The translations under genes and the position numbers were made by a program. The notes under the pieces were generated by a model, which had not been told where the DNA came from, did no database searches, and saw only the letters and a list, made by a program, of their open reading frames with translations. A stretch of DNA of 64,000 nt, taken from contig CM053143.1 of NCBI GenBank assembly GCA_028571685.1, forward strand, positions 140,836,829 to 140,900,828. Direction: 5' to 3'. Source of the stretch: Heterohyrax brucei. Taxonomy: Eukaryota; Chordata; Mammalia; Hyracoidea; Procaviidae. Each line of letters starts with the position of its first letter. Within the stretch, counting starts at the first letter, position 1. Positions 54,600 to 64,000 of this stretch are shown piece after piece.

Positions 54600-57500
54600 C
54601 CTTTTGCTGCTGATTGATTTCACTCAGCATGTCTTGCAATTGAAACCTAAAATTGAAATCCTAAAATTACCATTGTTCTTTATCATTGCGTAGTGTACCA
54701 TAGTTTGTTTATCCATTCATCTGATAATGGACACCTAGGTTGAATCCATCTCTTTAGTGTTCTGGACTGTGCTGCAATAAACATTCATGTGCATGTGTCT
54801 GCTTGTGTGACGGTCCTTGTTTCTGTAGGATTATGCTCCAAGCAGTGGGATTGCTGGATCATATGGTATTTCTATTTCTAGCTTTATAAGAAAGCACCAA
54901 ATTGCTTTCCAAAGAGGCTGTGGCATCTTAAATTCCCACCAGCAGTGTAGGAGAGTTCCAATCTCTCTACAGCCTCTCTAGCATTTGTTGTTTCGTGTTT
55001 TTTTGGATTACTGCCAACCTCTCTGGGATAAGAAGGTGTCTCATGGTACTTTTGATTTGGATTTCTCTAATATCTGATTATCGTGAGCAATTTCTTGTAT
55101 CTTTTGGCTGCCTGGATGTCTTCTTTGGTTAAGTGTCTGTCCATGTCCTTTACCTGTTGTTTAACTGGGTTATTTTTCTTTTTCTTGATATTTTGTAGTA
55201 CCTTGCAGAATATGGAAATTAGATGTCAATCCAACATATGTAGTTACTGAATATTTTTTCCCTGTCTATGTGCAGTCTTTTACCTTTCTTGATAAAGTCT
55301 TTAAATGAGCATGTGTTTGATTTTTAGTAGTTCTCATTTATCTATTTTCTCATCTGTTATGTATGCATTGTTAGTAAGATTCTGTAGTCTGTCGTAAGCT
55401 GTGTATTAGAACTTCCATTGTTGTCTCTATTTTTTCTTCCATAATCTTTATCACTTGAGGTTTAATAGTAATGTCTTTGATCCATTTGGATTTAGTTTTT
55501 GTGTAGGGTATGAGATATGGGTCTTGTTTCAGTTTTTTTACAGATGGATATCCAATTTTGCCAACACCATTTGTTAAAGAGACTATTTTTACCCCAGGTT
55601 ACAACCTTTGGGCCTTTGTCGACTATCAACTGTTCATAGGAGGATGGTGATATTTCTGGGGTCTCAACTCTGTTCCACTGGTCCATATGTCTATTTTTGT
55701 ACTAGTACCAGGCTGTTTTGACTACCATGGCAGTGTAAGAGGTTCTAAGGTAGGGTAGCGTGAGGCTTTCCACTGTGTTCTTCTTCTTCTTCAGTAGTGT
55801 CTTACTCATCTGGGTTTCTTCCCTTTCCAAAGCTGATGGTTTGTTTCTCCATCTCCCTGAAAAATGACATTGGAATTTGTTTTAGGATTGCATTGCATAT
55901 GTAGATCACTTTGGGTAGAGTAGACATTTCCACAATGTTAAGTTAGATTTCTCCAATGTTAAGGTTTCTCCACTTATATAAGTTTTGATTTCTTGCAGTA
56001 AATTCTTATAATTTTCTCTGTATAGGTCTCTTACATCTCTGATTAAATTTATTCCTAGGTATTTTATCTTCTTGAGGGCTATTGTAAATGGTATTAATTT
56101 GATGATTTCCTCTTTAATGATCTCTTTGTTGGTGTAAAAGAATCCTACTAATTTATTTATGTTTATCTTACATCCTGGTCCTTTGTTAAACTCTTCTATT
56201 CTTTCAAGTAGTTTGCATTCTTTAGGATTTTCTGTATATATGATCATATCATCTACAAATGGGGATACTTTTACTACTTCTTCATCAATACAGAAACCCT
56301 TTATTTCTTTGTCTTGTCTGATTGTTCTGGCCAGAACCTCGAACACAGTGTTGAATAGAAGTTGTGACAGTGGGCATCCTTGTCTAGTTCCCATTCTCAG
56401 GGAGAGTTATTTCAATCTCTCTCCATTCAGAATGATGTTAGCCATTGGTTTTCTATAAATACCTCTTATTGCACTGAGGAATTTCCTTTCTTATTCCGAT
56501 TTTGATGAGAGTTTTTAACATGAATGGATGTTAGACTTCGTCATATGCCCTTTCTGCATCAATTAATAAAATCAGATGATTCTTATCCTTTGTGATATTT
56601 ATGTGGTTGATCACATTAATTGTTTTTCTGGTGTTGGACCATGCTACATTCCTGGTATGAGTCCTACTTGGTCATGATAAATTATTTTTTTGATACATTG
56701 TTAAATTCTGTTGGCTAGGATTTTGTTGAAGATTTTTGCGTCTAGGTTTATGAGTAATATTGGTCTGTAATTTCCTTTTTTGTGGGATCTTTACCTTGCT
56801 TTGATATCAGAGTTATGCTGGCTTCATAGAATGAATTTAGGAATGTCCTGTTTTTTTTTCTATGTTGTAGTTCTGGAATTGACTCCTTTCTAAAAGTTTG
56901 GTAGGATTCTCCAGTGAAGCTGTCTGGGCCAGGATATTTTTTGGTTGGTAGTTTCTTTATTACTTTTTCAGTCTCTTCTTTCATGATGGGTTCATTAAGT
57001 TGTTCTACTTCTTGTTATGATAATTTTGGTAGGTGATGTGAATCTAGAAATTTGTCCATTTCCTCTAGGCTTTCAAATCTGTTAGTATACAATTTTTTGT
57101 AGTATTCTGTTGTGATACTGTTAATTTCAGTCGAGTCTGTTGTGACATTTCCTGTCTCATTTTTTATTTAGGTTATTTGTTTTGTCTCCTATTTTTCTCC
57201 TGTGAGTTTATTCAGTGGTTCATTGATTTTGTTGATCTTTTCAAAAAACAGCTTTTGGTTTTGTTAATTGTTTGAATTGTTTCTCTATTCTCTAATTCAT
57301 TTAGTTCTGCACTAATCTTTACTATTTGTTTTCTTCTAGTGCCCGAGGAGTTCTTTTGCTGTTCTGTTTCTGCTTTCTCAAATTTTGGGGGTAATTCTTT
57401 GCTTTGAGCCCTTTATTCATTTTGGATGTGCACACTGATAGAGATAAATTGACCGCGGAGCACTGCTTTTGTTGTATCCCGAGGTTCTGGCAGGATGTAT

Positions 57501-58380
57501 TTTCATTGTCATTTGATTCTATGAATCTCTTTATTGCAGCCTTGATTTCTTCTATAGCCCATGAGTTTTGAGCAGGGTGTTGTTCAGTTTCCATGAGTCT
57601 GAATTTCTACCCATGTGTTTCCTGCTATTGATTTCAACTTTTATGGCTTTATGGCCTGAGAAGATGCTATGCAATAATTCAGTGGCTTGGATTTTGTTGA
57701 GACTTGCTTTATGGGCTAATATGTGGTCTATTCTGGAGAATGTTCTGTGTGTTCTGAGAAAGAAGATATACTTATCTGCTGTTAGGTAAAAGGTTCAGTA
57801 TATGTCTCTGAGGCTGAGTTGGTTGATTATCATGCTAAGATCTTTTGGATTTTATGCTTTCACTTAATCCTAATTTAAAAAAAAAAACTTAATATCTTTA
57901 TTCAGCTTTTTTCTGGATGATCTGTCCCTTGCTGAAAAGTAGAGTGTTAAAGTCTCCTACTATTACTGTGGAGTGACCTATCTCATTTTTTTAATGTCGT
58001 CAGATTTGATGTGTTTAGATGCTCTAATATTGCATGCATACATACTAAATATTGTTATATCTTTCTTATATATTGAACCTTTAAGCAATAAATAGTGACC
58101 ATCCTTATCCATGATAGTGAATTTTACTTTAAAATCTATTTTATCTGAGATTACTATTACCACTCCTGCTCTTCTTTGCATGTTGCTAGCTTGGTATGTA
58201 TTTTTCCACCCTTTGGTTTTCAATTTGTTCATATCTTTGAGTCTAAGGTGTGCTTCTTATGAACAGTGATGGATCGTGTTTTTGATCCATCCTGTTACAC
58301 TCTGTTTCTTTCTTGGAGCATTCAATCCACTTATATTCAGTATAATTATTTATAGATAAGTATTTAGTGTTGTTATTTTG
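54600..58380 (-). pseudogene. L1 ORF2 (endonuclease/reverse transcriptase), degenerate
   Basis: Expected length (about 3.8 kb) but broken into short frames. On the minus strand: endonuclease part at 57978-58232 (NTYQASNMQRRAGVVIVISD, then FKVKFTIMDKDGHYLLLKGS); the PGPDSFTGESYQTF motif at 56748-56984; the RT block at 55906-56394, with MGTRQGCPLSQLLFNTVFEV and the catalytic FVDD at about 56248-56259 (L1 usually has FADD); and the C-terminal part at 55492-55686 ([19 protein letters not shown]). Several stops and frameshifts separate these, so it is not active. Confidence 0.9.
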
Positions 58381-58879
58381 GTGCCTTAATTTTTGTGTTG
58401 ATGATACTTCCTTCGTTCCACTTAATATTCTGTTCTGGGTCATTTTTCTTTATGGGTTTTCTTGTCATCTTTTTCATTGCTGGTTTTGTTACTGTTGAGA
58501 CTTCTGTATTGTGTTTCTTGTTTTGATATGTAGTATTCTTAGTTTGTTTTGATATGTAGTATTCTTAGTTTGCTTTGCAGCTACTCCTTTATTCCCCACT
58601 AATGTTCTAGGTTTAAACCAATATTTAACTTGTTTATGTCTCCTTAATTTCATCTCCATCTGAAAGGGCTGTGAATACTGTAATATATCCCTTTTTATAG
58701 TATAATGTTATCATGGTTTGCGTGTTGAGCCCTCTCTTTCCCTAATTTTAATATTTTAGCTTTGATTCAGCTTTATGACTTCCCTAACTAATTAGGCCTC
58801 TAGATCCTGTGTCCTGCATTGCAGCCTTGGGTATACATCTGGTGTTATTGATTTTATAATCAAAGAACTTCCTTCAGTA

Positions 58880-59800
58880 TTTTTTTAACTTTGGTTTGAT
58901 TTTTGCAAAGTTTCTAGGCTTATGTTTGTCTGAGAATGTCCTAATTTCACCATCATGTATAACAGACAGTATTGCAGGACATATAATTCTTGGTCAAAAG
59001 TTTTTTCCCTTCAAGGCTTTGTACGTATCATTCCATTGCCTTCTTGCCAACAAAGTTTCAGCTGAAAAGTCAGAAGACCATCTACAAGGCTTCCCTTTGT
59101 ATATTAGTTTTTGTTTAAGCCTAGCTGCCTCTAAGGGTCTCTCTTTATAGTTAATTTTGTTAATCTTGATTATAATATATATTGGTGTCTTTCTTTTGGG
59201 GTCTACCTTTTGTGTATTTTGAGGTGCATCTTGAATAACTACCTTCTATTCTTTCATGATGTCAAGGAAGTTTTCTGTCAGCAACTCTTCAACAGCTGTC
59301 TCTGTATATTCTGTTATTCCCCCCCCCCACCCCGGTTCAGGAATTCCAGTTACATGTAAATTGTTCCTCTTGATAGAGTCTCAGATGATTCTTAATGATC
59401 TATATTTTTCTTCATTCTTTTACCTGATTTCTCCTCATAAATGCTGGTGTCAGTTGCTTTATCTTGAGTCTCACTAATTTTGCATTCCATTTACTCAATC
59501 CTGCTCTTTTGGCTTTCCACTGACTTATCTAACTCTGTAATTTTATTATTGATCTGCTGAATTTCAGGTCATTGGTGTTCTAGCAGTTCATATAGCTTGT
59601 TTAATTTTTCATTTTGTTCTGCTGCACTTTGTTTAATTTCCATCCTAAGACCTAGAAGGGCTCCATACATAATTCCTTTGTATCCTACCTTCAGTAATTT
59701 CAGGAAGCCTCCTTCATCTAGGATGTTTTTTGATTATTTTTGGAGTTTTCCAGAACCATGGCAGCTACTTCTTTAAATGGTTAGAAGTTGGTTGTTGTCT
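58880..59800 (-). pseudogene. L1 ORF1 remnant
   Basis: The + strand shows the antisense pattern shared with ORF1 of the other L1: gagaatgtcctaatttcacc, ttccattgccttcttgcca, gtgtctttcttttggggtct, tgctgcactttgtttaattt. No long minus-strand frame remains. A C run at 59318-59327 marks one obvious slippage site. Confidence 0.75.
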
Positions 59801-59939
59801 TTGCACTATCAGAAAGCTATTCAACTTCTCTGGTGTCACACCTGCAGAAGCTATGGCATAGCTTTAAGAAGTAAGTACTGGCACTGCTAGACTTGGCTGC
59901 CAGTCACCACTGCATTCTCTGGGTACAGCTGTCCTAAGT

Positions 59940-61130
59940 ACACCCTCTCTGGTGAGAGAGACGCTGTCCAGCCCAGAGGTGCTGCTCAACTTGGCAGCTG
60001 GCCCCAGCTGGACCCTCAGGGGTGACAGGCCCCGCCTCCTAGCTGACAAAGATGGTGATCTACTTGTGCCAACTCTCCAGAGTCACATCAGGAGACACTG
60101 TGGCATAGCTCAGAGAAGGGAGGAGGGAAGGGCACTGCCACACTGGAGGGCCAGCCACACTGTGTTTTCTAGATGTCATTGTCCTAGAAACTGCTTCTCT
60201 GCTAAGAGTGGCAGCCAGTAGCAGCCACACCCTCAGGGGTGGCAGTCCCTGCCTCCTGGCTGACAAAGAGGGCAACCTACTTTTGGAGTCTCTTGGGGGC
60301 CACATCAGCACATGCTGTGGTGTGGCTCAGTAAAAGGAGGAGAAAATGGCATCACCACACTTGGCCACCAACCACTACTGTGTTCTCTGGATGTAGTTGT
60401 CTTGAAAACAGATTTTCTGCTGAGGAGACACTATTCAGCAAGAGCCAGTACCAACCAGACCTTCAGGGGTGGCAGGCCCCACCTCCTAGCTGATAAAGAT
60501 GGCAGCCTGCTTATGGAGTCTCTCAAGGACTGTAACAGCAGATGCAGTTTTGTGGCTCAGTGGAGGAAGGGGGACATGGTGATGCCACACTTGGCCACCA
60601 GCCACCACTATATTCTCTAGGTGTGATCATGTCAAAAAAACAGCTTTTCTGCTGAGAGAAGCAGTGTCCAGTTAGGCTCTGTTGCTCAGCATGACAGCCA
60701 GCCCCAGCCAGGCCCTCAGGCATGAATGACTCTGCCTCTTGGCTGACTAAGATGGCATCCTACCTGTGCTGCCTCTCCTGCAATACACCAGCAGAATCTG
60801 TGGCACAGCTCAGAAAAAGGGGGGAGGGCACTGATACCCTCAGCCACCAGCCGCTGCTGGGTTTTCTAGATGTGACTGTCTTAAGTATAGCCTTTCTGCT
60901 GTGAGAGATGCTGTCTACTTAGTCACTGCAGCTCAGTATGGCAGCCAGGCTCTTCGGCATAGCAGCCCCAGTCCCAGTCTCTTGGTTAACAAAGGTGGCA
61001 TCCATACATGTAAACCTCTCAGCCACTGCACCAGTAGAAGCAGGACCCTTTGCACTGCCATCTTGCCTCTGACAAAGGTAGTTTTTCCCTTCATATCATG
61101 TAGTATTATCTCACAACCCTCCACCTGATC
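59940..61130 (-). repeat. Tandem monomers in the L1 5'UTR
   Basis: About five related units of roughly 220-250 bp. A recurring mark, ctagctgacaaagatgg and variants, occurs near 60036, 60256, 60482, 60735 and 60978. Others recur in step: ccctcaggggtggcag, ctttctgctg(a)gagag, tgtggcatagctcagag. This resembles the monomer-type promoters of rodent L1. Confidence 0.82.
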
Positions 61131-61621
61131 TTGGGGCTCCCAGAATGTCCACTCTGCTCTGCTCAGTTATTTTTCTAGGTCTTGGTTCTCAGAAGGAATC
61201 GTGGAGACAAGTGACTAGTCTGCCATCTTGGCCCCGCATCTCAATGACACACTGTTAAACTGCTAACGGGTCAAGGAAGAAATTACAAATTTCTTAAAGT
61301 AAAATGAAAATGAAAGAACAACATACCAAAACTTACAGGACACAGCAAAGGCAATACTCAGAGGAAAACATATACTGATAAGTGTATAACTAAAAAGAGA
61401 AGAAAGATCTTAAATTAACAACCTAACATGATAATTCCAGGAACTAGAAAGAAAAGAGCAACCTAAGAATAAGCTTACCATAAGAAAGGAAATAACAAGG
61501 ATCAGAGCAGAAATAAATAAAAATAAAATTGAAAACAGAAGAACAGTAGAGAGAATCAGTAGAACTAGAAGTAGGTTTTTTGAGAAGATAAATAAAATTG
61601 AGAAACCTGTAGTTAGACTGT

Positions 61622-61676
61622 ACCACTAGGGTTGCTATGAGTTGGACCCGACTCTACAGCAGTAGGTTTAGTTAGG
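61622..61676 (+). mobile_element. SINE 3'-tail fragment
   Basis: ccactagggttgctatgagt, then tggacccgactctacagcag and a GTTTA end. Confidence 0.85.
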
Positions 61677-61735
61677 CTGAAGGTGCCCTGTGGCTCAGTG
61701 TTTAAACCGTTCAACTGCTAACCAAGAGGTTGGTT
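61677..61735 (+). mobile_element. SINE 5'-head fragment
   Basis: aggtgccctgtggctcagtg, then tcaactgctaaccaagaggt. It stops after the B-box region. Confidence 0.75.
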
Positions 61736-61811
61736 AGTTGCTATGATGTGATGGGGTAACTATGTTTTACATGTTGCAAGGATGTGATTTTGATGGGACC
61801 AAAGGGTAGAA

Positions 61812-62349
61812 TGTCATGGATTGAATTGTGTGCCCCTGAAAATGTGTGTAGCAATTTGGCTGTGCCGTGATTTCCAGTATTGTGTGATTATCCTCTATTT
61901 CGTGATTTTACTATGTTGTAAATTCTTATCTCTGCCTGCCATTAATAGGATAAGACTGAATTATATTCAAGAGGATTAGAGTGGGGCTATAACAGTCTTA
62001 GGAAGGGAGTTTCCCTGCAGTTTGGTTTGCACCACCTTATATCCTACAAGAGATGAAAGGAAAGCGAAGCAAGCAAAGAGTTGGGAACCTCATATTAAGA
62101 AGGTAGTGCAGGAGGAGGATGAATCCATTAGAAGCGAGGGTCCTGTGCTGGGATGCTCTCAGACTAAGGAAATATTGATTCATCACAAAGATCTCTGTCC
62201 AGAGTCAACAGAGACAGAAATCCTCCCCCTGAAGCTGACGTCTTAGGTTTGGACTTATAGCCTGCTGGACTGTGAGAGAATAAATTTTTCTTTGTTAAAA
62301 CCATCCACTTGTGGTGTTTCTGTTACAGCAGCACTAGATGACTGATACA
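61812..62349 (+). mobile_element. MaLR/ERVL-like solo LTR
   Basis: 538 bp from TGTCATGGATTG to GACTGATACA, with AATAAA at about 62279 ahead of ccatccacttgtggtgtttc. I see no exact 5-bp target duplication (tagaa against tgctc), so an end may be altered. More diverged than the copy at 47214. Confidence 0.85.
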
Positions 62350-62765
62350 TGCTCTTTTCAGAGCTATTTTTATGTGATCAGTTTGACAAGAGCAAGTCGA
62401 AAGATTAGGTAAGAATCTTAGGGATCAGTGCTCCCCAAAATGTTATATTAATGTGGGGGAAAAACTCAGAAAAGGAGGATGAGAATGGTTGCACAACTGG
62501 AAGAATGTAATTAGTGTTACTATATCATACATGTAGAAACTGTTGAGTTTGTATTTGTTTTGCTGTGTATAGTCTCAACAACAGCAAAATGAATAAAGTT
62601 TAGGAAAAAATTAGTAACTGGAGACATACATGTACACAATTTAATTTTTCATGTTTTATTTTTCATGTTTTGTTTAAATGTGGCATTAAAAAATAGCAAT
62701 TTGCTCTGAAAGAGATACTAACCATTTAAAGAAGGAAAAAGTGAGTTTCTAGTAGACGATCAGTT
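62350..62765. other. No gene or recognised repeat
   Basis: AT-rich. A weak old-L1-like tail is possible at 62440-62610 (atgtagaaactgttgagttt). Confidence 0.35.
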
Positions 62766-63300
62766 TTTTTTGAGGGGAGTGAGAAGGGTAGGTTTTGCTT
62801 AAGGTGAAGATTTACAGCTCAAATTAATTTCTCATTCAAAAATTTGCACACATATTGTTTTGTAACATTGGTTGCGATCCCACAGTACATTTTCCCTTTC
62901 CACCTTGATTCTGTGTCCGTTCATCCAGTTCATGTCCCTTCCTGCCTTCTCATCCTGCATTTCACAGGATGAGAATGTATTTGGTCTGATATATTTGATT
63001 GAACTAGGAAAATCATGTGCCTCACATGTATTATTTTTGTTTTATAGGCCTGTCTAATCTTTACGTAAAGAGTGGGCTTTGGAAATGGTTTCAACTCTGG
63101 ATTAATGGAGCATCTAGGAGCCATAGTTTTGGGAATTCTTTCAGTCTCTATCAGACTAGTAATTCTGATCTTTTTATATGAATTTGAGTTCTGTTCTACA
63201 GTTTTCTCCTGCTCTATCTGGGACTTCCTGTTGAGCTCCCTGTCAGGGCAGTTATTGGTGGTAGACAGATCGGTGTTTTGAAGCCTCTAGTGTTTCATGT
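62766..63300 (-). mobile_element. L1 3'UTR, 5'-truncated
   Basis: The T run (gttttttttgagg) marks the poly-A side. Then acacatattgttttgtaaca, ataggcctgtctaatcttta, tgttctacagttttctcctg, gtcagggcagttattggtgg. Confidence 0.87.
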
Positions 63301-64000
63301 ATAACACCCATGAGGGGGTTTCTTTAGACTCTAACAAACCAGCAATCGGTGTCACGAGACTGTCTTGTAAAGCCACATTATGTCTTTCATGAGCCCTAGC
63401 CACTCTTTCCTTTGGAGACTCTTCCTCCATAAAAATAAAAAACAGTCAGAATCATACAGTACATTTGCATTGGTATAAAAGCAAATACTATTATATAGCC
63501 AAATCTTTTCTCTGAACTAAAAGTTTGTTTTTTGTTTTGGGTTTTTTTTCCATTTTGAAAGAAATTAAAGCATTTCTGTGGGCTCCTACAGGCATTTTTG
63601 GCATTATGCATTGTGCCCGTTGGAAAAGTCAGACCTGCAGTCATAGACCACACATAGCATCAGTCTGCTCAGGGTAGTTAACACAACTCGCCATCTAGGG
63701 CACATTAGGTATTTTTCATTCCTGGAGTAGTCCTGTGACCAAGCCTGAAGTAGTCCACAACTCTATCCAGAAGCTTTACCATTTGGCCTCTGAAAACAGG
63801 ACACTCACATGATATGGGTACAGGAGTCCTATAGCTTGAAAGCTTTATGTTCTACAAGTACCAACTTCTTTATAACACCTTTATAGATGTAGTCTTCAGG
63901 GTTCCTACAAGGAGTATGTGCAGTTATGTAAGACACCATTGCACTAAGGGAAGCCCAGGGCTCAGCTTCCAGTCAAGTATTTTTAGTTGTCCTAATTGGA
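63301..64000. other. No gene or recognised repeat
   Basis: Minus-strand 85-residue open frame (63396-63653), Lys/Gln-rich and without domain. Could be the continuation of old repeats. No exon signals judged credible. Confidence 0.4.

Larger units (their letters stand above)
52283..61239 (-). mobile_element. Full-length L1 nested in the old L1
   Basis: It has both ends: the poly-A tract appears as a T run at 52284-52290, and the 5' terminus (gcggggccaagatggcagac on the minus strand) is near 61236. The 14-bp flanks CTCAACAACACACT (52269-52282) and CTCAATGACACACT (61240-61253) are a target-site duplication with two changes. Removing the two inserted LTRs leaves about 7.6 kb. Order on the minus strand: repeated 5'UTR, ORF1, ORF2, 3'UTR. 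Frames are broken, so it is immobile now. Confidence 0.92.
51560..61620 (+). mobile_element. Old L1 (ORF2 part) split by a younger L1
   Basis: The left piece (51560-52282) is sense ORF2 sequence: gagagtggcaggatggatta, gtgggagatttcaatatacc, caggatgtaccacattttag. It resumes at 61254-61620: ggtcaaggaagaaattacaa, aacttacaggacacagcaaa, ttttttgagaagataaataa. The 9-kb interval between is the nested insertion. Confidence 0.88.

Noticed and set aside
55906..56394. Intact reverse transcriptase gene
   Set aside because: The 163-residue frame is only part of L1 ORF2; stops and frameshifts on both sides make the element a pseudo-copy.

Overview
This is a mammalian genomic window with almost no coding sequence. 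The repeat content points to an afrotherian, most probably a paenungulate such as an elephant, manatee or hyrax. The signs are: dozens of tRNA-derived SINEs of the AfroSINE type (heads like 'ccctggtggcatagtggtt', tails like 'gactcgacggca'); tRNA-Gly-headed SINEs with RTE-derived bodies; BovB/RTE-clade LINE pieces; and L1 3'UTRs of the type I associate with elephant. The assignment rests on remembered consensus sequences, not on a search. There are no bacterial genes, operons, CRISPR arrays, tRNA/rRNA genes or complete protein-coding genes.

Layout. 1-9.4 kb: old L1, RTE, MIR/L2 and SINE debris, plus an L1 3' end on the + strand (4.69-6.23 kb). 9.44-10.28 kb: an imperfect inverted repeat with ~350-bp arms. 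10.3-25 kb: MIR, L2, MER5A-like, RTE and SINE copies, a (TG)n tract, a compound CA/GA tract and two tRNA-Gly SINEs. 25.0-25.8 kb: a mariner remnant beside a mariner MITE, then an RTE 3' end. 27-32.3 kb: SINE pairs, L1 UTR pieces, a homopyrimidine tract, and a MaLR-like solo LTR that splits an older DNA-transposon-like repeat. 32.4-38.1 kb: a minus-strand L1 that keeps its 5'UTR, ORF1 and 3'UTR but has lost most of ORF2; it is interrupted by a SINE, an RTE derivative and an ERVL-like LTR. 38.2-39.7 kb: two near-identical L1 3'UTR segments (one flanked by a duplicated target site with no poly-A) around an RTE reverse-transcriptase piece. 40-44.8 kb: SINEs, L1 pieces and one likely spliced exon (43,901-44,046, + strand). 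47-51.4 kb: another MaLR-like LTR, RTE, SINEs, a 310-bp GGAT/GGGT array with a quadruplex motif, and an L1 3'UTR. 51.5-61.6 kb: an old + strand L1 split by a full-length (~7.6 kb net) minus-strand L1, itself carrying two solo LTRs and a tandemly repeated 5'UTR. 61.6-64 kb: SINE ends, a MaLR-like LTR and an L1 3'UTR.

Interpretation. The single exon candidate suggests the window lies largely inside introns of a + strand gene that I could not identify. The rest is transposable elements, some clearly nested. Target-site duplications visible in the sequence fix the order of several insertions: old L1, then the full-length L1, then its two LTRs. I found no convincing novel functional system. The most unusual structures are the large inverted repeat, the probable GC-AG exon, the L1 5'UTR monomers, the poly-A-less templated insertion, the 21-bp SINE-tail insertion and the 6-bp-TSD solo LTR.
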